Of a stretch of 64,000 nt of DNA, positions 1 to 7,944 are shown piece by piece. Location: contig CAVVZI010000006.1 of NCBI GenBank assembly GCA_963752815.1, forward strand, positions 310,001 to 374,000, in the 5' to 3' direction. The notes below the pieces were generated by a model. It was not told the DNA's origin. It saw only the letters and a list, made by a program, of their open reading frames with translations, and searched no databases. Source of the DNA: Sva-07 sp963752815 (GTDB lineage: Bacteria; Actinomycetota; Acidimicrobiia; Acidimicrobiales; Ilumatobacteraceae). Position numbers and translations under genes: made by a program. Numbering within the stretch: the stretch's first letter is position 1; every line of letters begins with the position of its first letter.

Positions 1-240
1 CGGGGGCGGCGCCAGTTCTCCGTCGAGAACCCGAACACGGTGAGATAGCCGATGTTCGCGGCGAACGGCGAGCCGCACGAGCCGGGCCAGGTTCTCCTCG
101 CCCTCGGTGTGCCCGTCGGTGCGGGGCAGACCGCGCCGGGCGGCCCAACGTCCGTTGCCGTCCATGATGCAGGCGACGTGGACCGATCCGACGTGGGCCG
201 GCGGAGGCGCAACGGGGGTGGACGACACAGCACTCTGCAC
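1..240 (-). CDS. uppS: Undecaprenyl diphosphate synthase, N-terminal part, frameshifted, runs off window
   Basis: This cis-prenyltransferase condenses isopentenyl diphosphate onto farnesyl diphosphate to make the C55 lipid carrier for cell-wall synthesis. The minus strand encodes the family P-loop MDGNGRWAARRGLPRT with the catalytic Asp, then GEENLARLVRLAVR, then NIGYLTVFGFSTENW. The last block is in a different frame: one extra base lies at about positions 57-63. The start is a GTG at 240, or an in-frame GTG at 228. The gene continues beyond position 1. It is divergent from the UppS-like gene that follows, and recO lies nearby, as is common in actinobacteria. The identity is certain from the motifs. 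The frameshift is probably a sequence error because the gene is essential and both halves are intact. Confidence 0.9.
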   Translation of the reverse strand, partial: MQSAVSSTPVAPPPAHVGSVHVACIMDGNGRWAARRGLPRTDGHTEGEENLARLVRLAVRREHRLSHRVRVLDGELAPPP

Positions 241-287
241 GCTAGCCAGCCATTGATCGCCGGGCCATGCGTGGAAGAATGGGGGCG

Positions 288-866
288 ATGGCCACGTCGC
301 TCGCCCCGTCCTCGGAGACCTCCTCCGAGCACGCGTCGTCGGCGACCACCCGCCAGACCCTCCGCCACGTGATGGTCGTCGGCGGCACTCTGCGGGAGTG
401 GGCCGACCTCGATGATCAACGATGGATCGACCGGGTCGAGGCGCTCGGCGGGGTGGCCGATCGCGCCGGAGCGTCGTATCTCAGCCTGCGGGCCTTCGAG
501 CCCGGACGGCACCCGGTGGAGCTCGATCGATGGGAGCGTGACGTCGGCTCCTGTCACGTGCTGATCGATCCGTGCGGTGATGGACGCCAACGCTTCGCCG
601 AGGCGATCGGCCGCATTCCGAAGTCCGAGCCGGTCAACGAAGCGACCATCACCGAGGCGCTCTACAGCCCGGCCGACTGCGAACCCGATCTCATCGTGAT
701 CCTCGGCGAATCGAATCGTCTCCCGCCGTCACTCGTGTGGGAGCTGGCGTACGGCGAGTTGGTGTTCCATCCACTGCGGTGGGACGAGCTCGAGGCCGAC
801 CATCTGGTCGCGGCGATCGCCGACTTCGATCGGCGCCAGCGCCGCTTCGGCGGCCTCGACGAATGA
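288..866 (+). CDS. UppS-family paralogue lacking catalytic residues
   Basis: This protein of about 192 aa follows the UppS fold signature along its length but is shorter than the usual 230-250 aa. Residues near 28-40 (RHVMVVGGTLREWADL) align with the UppS P-loop, but the Asp-Gly-Asn is replaced by Gly-Gly-Thr. ASYLSLRAF matches the strand before the FSTENW motif, which is missing. Near the end, DLIVILGESNRLPPSLVWEL aligns with the DLLIRT-GE-RLSNFLLWQ block: the substrate-binding Arg and the Ser are lost, while the second Arg and the Glu of AYGEL are kept. A catalytically dead partner subunit, like NgBR/Nus1 in heteromeric cis-prenyltransferases, is a reasonable inference. The start is uncertain: ATG at 267, 279 or 288. 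The gene lies head to head with uppS and 25 bp before recO. Confidence 0.7.
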   Translation: MATSLAPSSETSSEHASSATTRQTLRHVMVVGGTLREWADLDDQRWIDRVEALGGVADRAGASYLSLRAFEPGRHPVELDRWERDVGSCHVLIDPCGDGRQRFAEAIGRIPKSEPVNEATITEALYSPADCEPDLIVILGESNRLPPSLVWELAYGELVFHPLRWDELEADHLVAAIADFDRRQRRFGGLDE

Positions 867-891
867 TCTCATCCCGATCGGCCCGGCGCCG

Positions 892-1620
892 ATGAGCGGC
901 CTCTACCGCGACACGGGGGTGGTGCTGCGGACGTACAAGCTGCGCGAGTCCGACCGGATCGTGGTGTTCCACACGGCCGAGAACGGCAAGGTCCGCGCCG
1001 TCGCCAAGGGCGTGCGCAAGACCAAGTCGAAGTTCGGCGCCCGCCTCGAACCGATGAGCCACGTGAAGTTGTTGCTGTACCGAGGCCGGGAACTCGACAT
1101 CGTGAGCCAGGCCGAAGCGGTCGAGCCGCTGTCGCCGATGCTGTCCTCGCTCGATCGGGCATCGCAGGGTTTGGCGGCAATCGAAGCGGTCGACCAACTG
1201 TCGCTCGAGCGCGAGCCGAACCCGCAGCTCTACCGGATGCTCGTTGGAGTGTTGCGCACGATCGCCGAACGACCGTCGCCGTTGAACGTGGCCGCCTTCT
1301 ACTGGAAATTGCTGGCCAACGAGGGCATGCGACCCGAGCTCGATCAGTGCGTCCGCTGCGGTGAACGTGAACCGGATGTCGCCCTGGTCGCCTTCGATCT
1401 CAACGAGGGTGGGGTGCTGTGCCGAACGTGTCGATCGGGCCAGGCGATCAGTGCCGATGCGCTGGTGTTGCTGCGCGACATCCTCGGCGGACGGCTCACC
1501 ACGGCGTTGTCGCAGACCGCTTCGCCGGCCACCCACGAGGTGTCGTCGCTCGCCACCAAGGCGCTCGAATTCCACATCGAACGCCGCCTGAAGACCGTGG
1601 CCATGTTCGAATCCCACTGA
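892..1620 (+). CDS. recO: DNA repair protein RecO
   Basis: RecO works with RecF and RecR to load RecA on SSB-coated single-stranded DNA and anneals complementary strands. The 242-aa protein has the expected length. The N-terminal OB fold begins YRDTGVVLRTYKLRESDRIV and includes a basic KGVRKTKSKFGARLEPM segment. The C-terminal helical domain carries a four-cysteine zinc site, CVRC and CRTC, at about residues 158-180. The ATG at 892 gives the canonical N-terminus. It follows the UppS-like gene by 25 bp and is probably co-transcribed with it. A 50-bp palindromic element follows directly after the stop codon. Confidence 0.95.
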   Translation: MSGLYRDTGVVLRTYKLRESDRIVVFHTAENGKVRAVAKGVRKTKSKFGARLEPMSHVKLLLYRGRELDIVSQAEAVEPLSPMLSSLDRASQGLAAIEAVDQLSLEREPNPQLYRMLVGVLRTIAERPSPLNVAAFYWKLLANEGMRPELDQCVRCGEREPDVALVAFDLNEGGVLCRTCRSGQAISADALVLLRDILGGRLTTALSQTASPATHEVSSLATKALEFHIERRLKTVAMFESH

Positions 1621-1630
1621 CCAGATCATC

Positions 1631-1680
1631 GTTTGCGTCGGGATTTCTGAGGGCCGTCTCTCCGAAATCTTGACGCAAAC
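1631..1680. repeat. 50-bp interspersed palindromic repeat, copy 1
   Basis: The outer arms GTTTGCGTC and GACGCAAAC are perfect complements 32 bp apart. The inner arms (GGGATTTCTGAG against the CTCTCCGAAATC side) continue the stem with a few mismatches, leaving a short GGCCGT loop. A second copy with an identical 22-base left arm and the same 50-bp length lies at 14648-14697. Both follow the 3' end of a plus-strand gene, so they could act as transcription terminators or REP-like elements. There is no T-run. The rest of the gap to 1778 shows nothing recognisable. Confidence 0.75.
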
Positions 1681-1778
1681 GGGGAAATGACGGGCACCGG
1701 GCCATGCGGCTGGGGCTGGGCTGGGGGCTGGAATCGGCGGGCTGGCGAATGGGGGAGCGCCGTTAGCCTGACGACCCT

Positions 1779-3090
1779 ATGCCCGCGACCGACCTGGACC
1801 AGATCGTCAGCCTCTGCAAGCGCCGTGGCTTCGTGTACCAGTCGGCGGAGATCTACGGCGGATTCCGATCCACGTACGACTACGGCCCGCTCGGCTCGTT
1901 GCTGCTGCGGAACGTGAAGGAGGCGTGGGTCCGTTCGATGGTCCAACAGCGCGACGACGTGGTGCTGATCGACGCCGCGATCCTCAGCCCGCCGCAGGTG
2001 TGGGAGGCGTCCGGCCACCTCGCCAACTTCTCCGACCCGCTCGTCGACTGCACGAACTGCAAGCAGCGGTGGCGTCTCGACAAGCTCGACGACCCCAACA
2101 CGTGCCCGAACTGCGGGGCGAAGAACAGCTTCACCGAAGCCCGCGAGTTCAACCTGATGTTCAAGACCCAGGCCGGGCCCGTCGAGGGCACCGGGGCCGA
2201 CGCCTACCTGCGGCCCGGAGACGGCGCAGGGGATGTTCACCAACTTCGCCCAGGTCCTGCAGACCACGCGCAAGAAGCCGCCGTTCGGGATCGCCCAGGT
2301 CGGCAAGAGCTTCCGCAACGAGATCACCCCGCAGAACTGGATCTTCCGCACCCGGGAGTTCGAGCAGATGGAGCTGGAGTTCTTCGTCCCGCCGGCCGAG
2401 AGCGCGCAGTGGTACGAGTACTGGTGCCAGCACCGGATGGCCTGGTACGTCGACCTCGGCATCCCGGCCGACATGCTCCAGCTCCGGCCGCACGACGCCG
2501 ACGAACTGTCGCACTACTCCGCCGGCACGTCCGACGTCGAGTTCAAGTTTCCCTGGGGCTTCGACGAGCTCGAAGGCATCGCCCAGCGCACCGACTTCGA
2601 CCTGAAGGCGCACTCGGCCCGCTCGGGTGAGCGCCTCGACTACTTCGACCCGCAGACCAACGAACGGTACGTGCCCTACGTGATCGAACCGGCCGCCGGC
2701 GCCACCCGCACGATGGCGGCGTTCCTGCTCGCCGCGTACGACGAGGACGTCGTCAACGACGAGACCCGCACCGTGCTGCGTCTCCACCCGCGCCTCGCCC
2801 CCTACAAGGTGGCCGTGCTCCCGCTGTCGAAGAAGGACACGCTGACGCCGCTCGCCCAGGAGATCCGGGCGACGCTGGCCGAGCGCTACATGGTCGACTA
2901 CGACGAGACGCAGAACATCGGCAAGCGCTACCGCCGCCAGGACGAGATCGGCACGCCGCTGGCGGTCACGGTCGACTTCGACTCGCTCGACGACCACGCG
3001 GTCACGGTCCGCGATCGCGACACGACCGAGCAGGTCCGGGTGCCGATCTCCGACCTGGTCGGCACGATCTCCGAGCGCCTCGGATTCTGA
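1779..3090 (+). CDS. glyS: Glycyl-tRNA synthetase (single-chain type), frameshifted
   Basis: This class II synthetase charges tRNA-Gly and is the homodimeric type of about 440-460 aa. The N-terminal part has the motif 1 region (GFVYQSAEIYGGFRSTYDYG), a zinc-binding CTNC and CPNC pair, and REFNLMF. After RP the frame breaks. Sequence resumes as ETAQGMFTNFAQVLQ with motif 2 (GKSFRNEITPQN) and motif 3 (AGATRTMAAFLLAAY), then the anticodon-binding domain (LAPYKVAVLPL). One extra G at about 2217 accounts for the break. The gene is essential and all domains are intact in two frames, so a sequence error is the likely explanation. The start is the ATG at 1779. Confidence 0.93.
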
Positions 3091-3145
3091 CGGCCCCAAT
3101 TCGCGACCACGTCCGTCGAGCACCTCCCGAGTACGGTCGGCAGCC

Positions 3146-3451
3146 ATGAGCACCATCGCTGTCATCGCCAAGATCACCACCCAGCCCGGCAAGCGCGCCG
3201 ACGTCATCGCCGGGATGGCGTCGATGCTGGCGCACGTGGAGAGCGAGCCGGGCACGCTCGTGTACACGCTCCTCGAGGATCAGGCCGAGGCCGATGTGAT
3301 GTGGGTCTACGAGGAGTACTCCGACAAGGCCGCGCTCGACGCCCACAGCTCGAGCGACGCGATGAAGGCCCTCGGCGGGTCGATCGGCCCGTTCCTCGCC
3401 GGCCGTCCTGAACTCACGTTCACCGAAGTCGCCGGCGGCAAGGGCCGCTGA
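3146..3451 (+). CDS. Antibiotic biosynthesis monooxygenase (ABM) domain protein
   Basis: A 101-aa single-domain protein of the dimeric ferredoxin-like ABM fold. The pattern IAKITTQPGKRADVIAGM, then HVESEPGTLVYTLLED, then VMWVYEEYSDKAALDAH is typical of the family. Members include quinone-forming monooxygenases (YgiN-like) and many proteins of unknown role. Catalytic function cannot be assigned from sequence alone. It lies between glyS and trpC on the same strand, with gaps of 55 and 37 bp, and nothing ties it functionally to either. Confidence 0.8.
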   Translation: MSTIAVIAKITTQPGKRADVIAGMASMLAHVESEPGTLVYTLLEDQAEADVMWVYEEYSDKAALDAHSSSDAMKALGGSIGPFLAGRPELTFTEVAGGKGR

Positions 3452-3488
3452 GCCGCTCACCCACGGGTCGGTGCGACGGGGGAGTCCG

Positions 3489-4280
3489 ATGACGGCCACG
3501 TACCTCGATCGCATTCTCGATCACCATCGGGCGCGGGCGGCCGCCGATGATCGTCATGTCGACGATCTCGTCGAACTCGCCTCGCGCCTCGGGCCGACCC
3601 GCGGGTTCACGGCCGCGCTGACCGGCCGGCCGGCGTTGGGCGTGATCGCCGAGATCAAGCGGCGGTCACCGTCGAAGGGTGATCTGAACATCGGGCTCGA
3701 CCCGGCCGCACTGGCCGCGACGTACGAGGCCGGCGGTGCGGCATGCCTGTCGGTGCTCACGGACGAGGCGCACTTCGGCGGGTCGATCGCCGACCTCGAG
3801 CAGGCGCGCGATGCGTGCGGCCTGCCGGTGATCCGCAAGGACTTCACCGTGTGCGAGCTCGACGTGATCGACGCCCGCCTCATGGGTGCCGACGCGGTCT
3901 TACTGATCGCGGCCGCACTCTCGGACGACGAGTTGCTGCGGTTCCACGACCTGGCCGTCGGCATCGGGCTCGATGCACTCGTCGAGATCCACGACGAGGC
4001 CGAACTCGAACGGGCACTCGCGGTCGGCGCGACGCTGATCGGCGTCAACCAGCGCGACCTCGTCACCTTCGAGGTCGATCAGGAGCGAGCCGTGCGGATG
4101 GCCGGTGCCATCCCGGACGGTGCGGTGAAGGTCGCCGAATCAGGCGTGCGGGGAGCAGCCGATGCCCGCGCGCTGCGCTCGGCCGGCTACGACGCGATCC
4201 TCGTCGGCGAGACCCTGGTGACGAGCGGCGACCCCGCGGCCGCCATCGCCGAACTCATCGGCTCCGACCTGTTCGGCTGA
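3489..4280 (+). CDS. trpC: Indole-3-glycerol phosphate synthase
   Basis: TrpC closes carboxyphenylamino-deoxyribulose phosphate to indole-3-glycerol phosphate, the fourth step of tryptophan synthesis. The 263-aa TIM barrel shows the family blocks VIAEIKRRSPSKGDL (catalytic Glu and Lys), VLTDEAHFGGS, LPVIRKDFTV (second catalytic Lys), GADAVLLIAAAL, DALVEIHDEAEL, GVNQRDL and VAESGV. The ATG at 3489 is preceded by a GGGGAG ribosome site. The rest of the trp cluster (trpF, trpB, trpA) lies 0.9 kb downstream beyond an inverted ppk2. No trpE, trpG or trpD is in the window. Confidence 0.96.
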   Translation: MTATYLDRILDHHRARAAADDRHVDDLVELASRLGPTRGFTAALTGRPALGVIAEIKRRSPSKGDLNIGLDPAALAATYEAGGAACLSVLTDEAHFGGSIADLEQARDACGLPVIRKDFTVCELDVIDARLMGADAVLLIAAALSDDELLRFHDLAVGIGLDALVEIHDEAELERALAVGATLIGVNQRDLVTFEVDQERAVRMAGAIPDGAVKVAESGVRGAADARALRSAGYDAILVGETLVTSGDPAAAIAELIGSDLFG

Positions 4281-4291
4281 ATCACGTTCCG

Positions 4292-4322
4292 GGTTCGTTC
4301 CGGCCCCGGGCCGGAACGAACC
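4292..4322. terminator. Perfect palindrome between convergent trpC and ppk2
   Basis: A 15-base arm GGTTCGTTCCGGCCC is followed by one base and then by its exact complement. It sits between the stop codons of the convergent trpC and ppk2, where a bidirectional terminator is expected, although no T-run follows. The arm is the same as the left part of the tandem repeat at 7833-7928, and both are followed by GAACGC. The element is therefore probably also a member of a dispersed repeat family. Confidence 0.7.
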
Positions 4323-4357
4323 GAACGCGATCCAGCCGGCCGGATCCCGGCCGCGTC

Positions 4358-5101
4358 TCAGGCGTGCCAGCGGGCGAGGCCCTCGATGATCCGCTGGTTG
4401 AGCGCTTCGAGGAGCGCCACGCGGCCCCACTTCTTCTGCTCGCCGGACACGAGGTTCCAGGGAGCGAGTTCGTGGTCGGTCTTGGCGAACATGTCCTCGA
4501 TCGCGTCGACGTACTGCGGCCACTTCTCGCGGTTGCGCCAGTCCTCGTCGTTGAGCTTCCAGTGCTTGAGCGGATCCTGCTTGCGATCCTCGAACCGTCG
4601 CATCTGTTCGTCCTGGCTGACCTGCAGCCAGAACTTCACGAGGATGACGCCTTCGTGGGCGAGGCTCCGTTCGAAGTCGACGATCTCGTCGTAGGCCCGC
4701 ATCCACTGCTCCTCGGTGGCGAACCCTTCGACGCGTTCGACGAGCAGGCGCCCGTACCAACTCCGGTCGAACACGCACATCCCGCCCTGCCCGGGGATCT
4801 TGCTCCAGAACCGCCAGAGGAAGTGGTGGCGGAACTCACGCTCGTTCGGCTTGGAGTAGGCGTACACCGAGTAGTGCCGGGGATCGAGCGGCTCGACCAC
4901 CCGCCGCACCGCGCCGCCCTTGCCGGCGGCGTCGACGCCCTCGACGACCACGAGGAGACCTGGCCCGATCACCCCGCCGTTGGTCTGGCCACCCAGGTGG
5001 AGCCGCAGTTCGAGGAACTGCTGCTGCGCCTTTTCCAGCCGCCGGTTGTACTCGTCGTTGGCGAGCCGCGCCGTGAGGTCGAGGTCGTCGAGTCGTCCCA
5101 T
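4358..5101 (-). CDS. ppk2: Polyphosphate kinase 2 family protein
   Basis: PPK2 enzymes transfer phosphate between polyphosphate and nucleotides. The 247-aa protein has Walker A (VVEGVDAAGKGG), a following RVVEPLDPRHYSVYA block, and the Walker B/lid region (GMCVFDRSWYGRLLVERVEG), then KFWLQVSQDEQMRRFEDR. These are standard for one-domain PPK2. Whether it is class I, II or III (ADP, AMP or both as acceptor) is not decided here. The start is the ATG at 5101. The gene is inverted inside the trp cluster and is divergent from trpF with an 82-bp gap. Confidence 0.92.
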   Translation of the reverse strand: MGRLDDLDLTARLANDEYNRRLEKAQQQFLELRLHLGGQTNGGVIGPGLLVVVEGVDAAGKGGAVRRVVEPLDPRHYSVYAYSKPNEREFRHHFLWRFWSKIPGQGGMCVFDRSWYGRLLVERVEGFATEEQWMRAYDEIVDFERSLAHEGVILVKFWLQVSQDEQMRRFEDRKQDPLKHWKLNDEDWRNREKWPQYVDAIEDMFAKTDHELAPWNLVSGEQKKWGRVALLEALNQRIIEGLARWHA

Positions 5102-5183
5102 TCCGATTCGAACGATAGGCAGCTGACCGATCGTGGGAACGAATCCGCTCCGGCGACGACGCGGCCGGTACGGTGAGCCCTCC

Positions 5184-5847
5184 ATGTTCGTCAAGATCTG
5201 CGGCATCACCAACGAAGATGACGCGCTGCTCGCGGTGGCGATGGGCGCCGACGCCGTCGGCTTCGAGTTCGTCTCCGGTCGCCGCGCCAGATCGCCCCGC
5301 AGGTCGCCTACGACATCACACGACGATTGCCACCCGAGATCCTCACCGTCGGGGTGTTCCGCAACGAGTTGCCCCAGCGCGTGTCGTCGAACTGGCACAC
5401 AAGTCGGGCGTGAAGGCGGTGCAGCTCCACGGGCACGAGACAGCCGAGCAGTGCATCGAGGTCGGCAAGCAGATCCGGTGGGTGATCAAGGCGTTCAGCT
5501 CCGACGATCGAGAACCTGCCTCGCGCCGATCGGTACGGCACCGACCTGATCATGCTCGACGGCGCCGAGCCCGGCTCGGGCAAGGTGTTCGACTGGTCGC
5601 TCGTCGGCGACGCACCCGACTCGGTGCGGCTGATCCTGGCCGGTGGTCTCACCGCCGACAACGTGGCCGCCGCGGTCGACGAGGTGCGAGCCGTGGGGGG
5701 TCGACGTTGTCGAGCGGCGTGGAGCGCGCGCCGGGAACGAAGGATGCGCTCGCGGTGAAGCGCTTCATCGAGAACGCCCGGGCCGCCGCCGCCGTGCCGT
5801 ACCTCGGCGACGACGACGCGATGCCGTACGACTGGGACATCGAATGA
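5184..5847 (+). pseudogene. trpF: Phosphoribosylanthranilate isomerase with about five indels
   Basis: TrpF isomerises phosphoribosylanthranilate in tryptophan synthesis. Conserved blocks are all present but spread over three frames: MFVKICGITNEDDALLA, PRQIAPQVAYDITRRLPPE, VVELAHKSGVKAVQLHGHET, ENLPRADRYGTDLIMLDGAE, ILAGGLTADNV and SSGVERAPGTKD. Frame changes lie near 5279 (one base missing), 5380 (one missing), 5509 (one extra), 5697 (one extra G in a G6 run) and 5708 (one extra T). As given, no functional protein can be made. Amino acid conservation remains high in every piece, so errors or very recent decay fit better than an old pseudogene. The stop codon overlaps the trpB start (ATGA). 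Confidence 0.85.
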
Positions 5848-7025
5848 CCGTCGAGAACTTGCCCGACGGCTCCCTGCTCGCTGCCCCCGACTCGACCGGT
5901 CGGTTCGGTGAGTTCGGGGGACGGTTCGTCCCCGAGACCCTGATGCCGGCCTGCCTGGAACTGGAGGAAGCGTTCCTCGATGCGTGGGCCGACCCGGCCT
6001 TCCGGCTCGACCTGCGGAACATCCTGAACGAGTACGCCGGCCGGCCGTCGATCCTCAGCGAGTGTCACAACCTCGGCCGCAAGCTCGGTCTCCGCCTGCT
6101 GCTCAAGCGCGAGGACCTCAACCACACCGGGTCGCACAAGATCAACAACGTGCTCGGCCAGACGTTGCTCGCCAAGCGGATGGGCAAGACCCGCATCGTC
6201 GCCGAGACCGGCGCCGGCCAGCATGGGGTGGCCAGTGCCACCGCGGCCGCGCTGATGGGGCTCGAGTGCAAGGTCTACATGGGCGCCGTCGACGTCGAGC
6301 GGCAAGCGCTCAATGTGTTCCGGATGCGCCTGCTCGGCTCCGAGGTCGAAGCGGTCGAGAGCGGGAGCCGCACGCTGAAGGACGCGGTCAACGAGGCGAT
6401 GCGCGACTGGGTGGCGACGGTCGGCCACAGCCACTACTGCCTCGGTTCGGTGATGGGCCCGCACCCGTACCCGTACATGGTGCGCCAGTTCCACCGGGTG
6501 ATCGGCGAGGAGGCGAGCGAGCAGTGCCGCGACCTGCTCGGCGGCGACCCCGACGTCGTGGTGGCGTGCGTCGGCGGCGGCTCGAACGCGATGGGCATCT
6601 TCACCGGTTTCGTCGACGGCGACGCCCGGCTGATCGGAGTGGAACCCGCTGGTGGAGCGGCCGTCAGCCGCGGCAATCCCGGTGTGGTCCACGGCATGCG
6701 CAGCTATCTCATGCAGGACGAGGTGGGGCAGGTCGAGGAGGCACAGTCGATCTCGGCCGGCCTCGACTACCCGGGCGTCGGTCCCGAGCACTCGTATCTC
6801 GCGTCGATCGGGCGAGCGGAGTATCCGTGCGTCACCGACGCCGAGGTGATCGAGGCGTTCCAGCTGATGGCGCGCAGCGAGGGGATCATCCCTGCCCTCG
6901 AATCGGCGCATGCGCTGGCCTGGATCGCCCGCGAGTCGGGTTCGCTCCAGGGCAAGACGGTGTTGATGAACCTGTCGGGCCGGGGCGACAAGGACGTCGC
7001 CCAGATGATGGACATCATCGGATGA
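5844..7025 (+). CDS. trpB: Tryptophan synthase beta chain
   Basis: TrpB is the PLP enzyme that joins indole to serine. The 393-aa protein has GRFGEFGGRFVPETLMPA, the PLP lysine in EDLNHTGSHKINNVLGQ, then AETGAGQHGVASATAAAL, SVMGPHPYPYMV, and the phosphate-binding VACVGGGSNAMG. It ends with LSGRGDKDV. The length is typical of TrpB1. It starts at the ATG overlapping the trpF stop and ends overlapping the trpA start, so trpF-trpB-trpA form one operon. Confidence 0.97.
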   Translation: MTVENLPDGSLLAAPDSTGRFGEFGGRFVPETLMPACLELEEAFLDAWADPAFRLDLRNILNEYAGRPSILSECHNLGRKLGLRLLLKREDLNHTGSHKINNVLGQTLLAKRMGKTRIVAETGAGQHGVASATAAALMGLECKVYMGAVDVERQALNVFRMRLLGSEVEAVESGSRTLKDAVNEAMRDWVATVGHSHYCLGSVMGPHPYPYMVRQFHRVIGEEASEQCRDLLGGDPDVVVACVGGGSNAMGIFTGFVDGDARLIGVEPAGGAAVSRGNPGVVHGMRSYLMQDEVGQVEEAQSISAGLDYPGVGPEHSYLASIGRAEYPCVTDAEVIEAFQLMARSEGIIPALESAHALAWIARESGSLQGKTVLMNLSGRGDKDVAQMMDIIG

Positions 7026-7828
7026 CCGACACCGCGACGACCGACACCAGCGTGACGCTCGGACGACTCGAGTCGGAGTTCCGTGCCAAGCGGGCCGACG
7101 GCCGCAAGTTGCTCGTGCCCTACATCACCGGTGGATATCCGGGCTGGCAGGATGCGATCCGGGCCGCCGCGGCGAACGGCGCCGACGCGATCGAGATCGG
7201 CATCCCGTTCTCCGATCCCGTCATGGACGGGCCGGTCATCCAACAGGCCTCACAGGCCGCACTCGACGCCGGCGCGGTCCCGGCCGCGATCCTCGACGAG
7301 GTGCCGGGGCTCGACGTCGACATCCCGCTCGCGGTGATGACCTACTACAACCTCGTGCATCATCCGGGGGTGGAGCGCTTCGCCGCCGACCTGCGACGCG
7401 CCGGGATCTGCGCGGCGATCCTGCCCGACCTGCCGTTGGAGGAGTCCGGGCCGTGGTGCGCGGCGGCCGACGCGGCCGGCATCGAGACGATCATGCTCGC
7501 GGCACCGACGGCGCCCGACGCGCGGCTGCCACTGGTGGCCGCCCGATGCCGCGGTTTCATCTACTCCGTCGGTCTGCTCGGCGTGACGGGGGAGCGTTCA
7601 TCGCTCGCCGAGACCGCGACCGCGCTGGCGTCGCGTCTGAAGGCGATCACCGACAAGCCGGTGTTGGTGGGTGTCGGCGTGTCCGACGCCGCGCAGGCCT
7701 ACCAGGTGACCCGCATCGCCGACGGGGTCATCCAGGGCGCCAGCGTTGTCCGTCGCCTGATGGAGGGCGGTCCCGACGCCGTCGGTGAGTACGTCGCCGA
7801 AGTCCGCGCCGCCATCGACGCCCCGTGA
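7022..7828 (+). CDS. trpA: Tryptophan synthase alpha chain
   Basis: TrpA cleaves indole-3-glycerol phosphate and channels indole to TrpB. The 268-aa TIM barrel has LVPYITGGYPGW, the catalytic Glu in DAIEIGIPFSDPVMDGPVIQ, then PDLPLEES, FIYSVGLLGVTGERS and PVLVGVGVS. The start ATG overlaps the trpB stop by four bases. It is the last gene of the trp operon; a triple tandem repeat of hairpin-forming units follows five bases after the stop. Confidence 0.97.
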   Translation: MTDTATTDTSVTLGRLESEFRAKRADGRKLLVPYITGGYPGWQDAIRAAAANGADAIEIGIPFSDPVMDGPVIQQASQAALDAGAVPAAILDEVPGLDVDIPLAVMTYYNLVHHPGVERFAADLRRAGICAAILPDLPLEESGPWCAAADAAGIETIMLAAPTAPDARLPLVAARCRGFIYSVGLLGVTGERSSLAETATALASRLKAITDKPVLVGVGVSDAAQAYQVTRIADGVIQGASVVRRLMEGGPDAVGEYVAEVRAAIDAP

Positions 7829-7832
7829 CACC

Positions 7833-7928
7833 CGGTTCGTTCCGGCCCCGACCCCAAACGAACCCGGTTCGTTCCGGCCCCGACCCCAAACGAACCCGGT
7901 TCGTTCCGGCCCCGACCCCAAACGAACC
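7833..7928. repeat. Three tandem 32-bp hairpin repeats after trpA
   Basis: Three identical consecutive 32-bp units occupy 7833-7864, 7865-7896 and 7897-7928. Each starts GGTTCGTT and ends AACGAACC, giving an 8-bp stem around a C-rich loop (CCGGCCCCGACCCCA). The array lies between convergent trpA and the nitroreductase gene, so it may terminate transcription from both sides. The same GGTTCGTTCCGGCCC arm and the trailing GAACGC occur at 4292-4322. The identity of the units implies recent amplification. Confidence 0.9.
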
Positions 7929-7944
7929 GAACGCACGAGGGTTG

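Noticed and set aside
5184..5847. Programmed frameshifting in trpF
   Set aside because: Five shifts in both directions and no slippery site with a downstream structure; errors or decay are simpler.
7833..7928. Possible CRISPR array in the three 32-bp repeats
   Set aside because: The units are directly adjacent with no spacers, and no cas gene is present.
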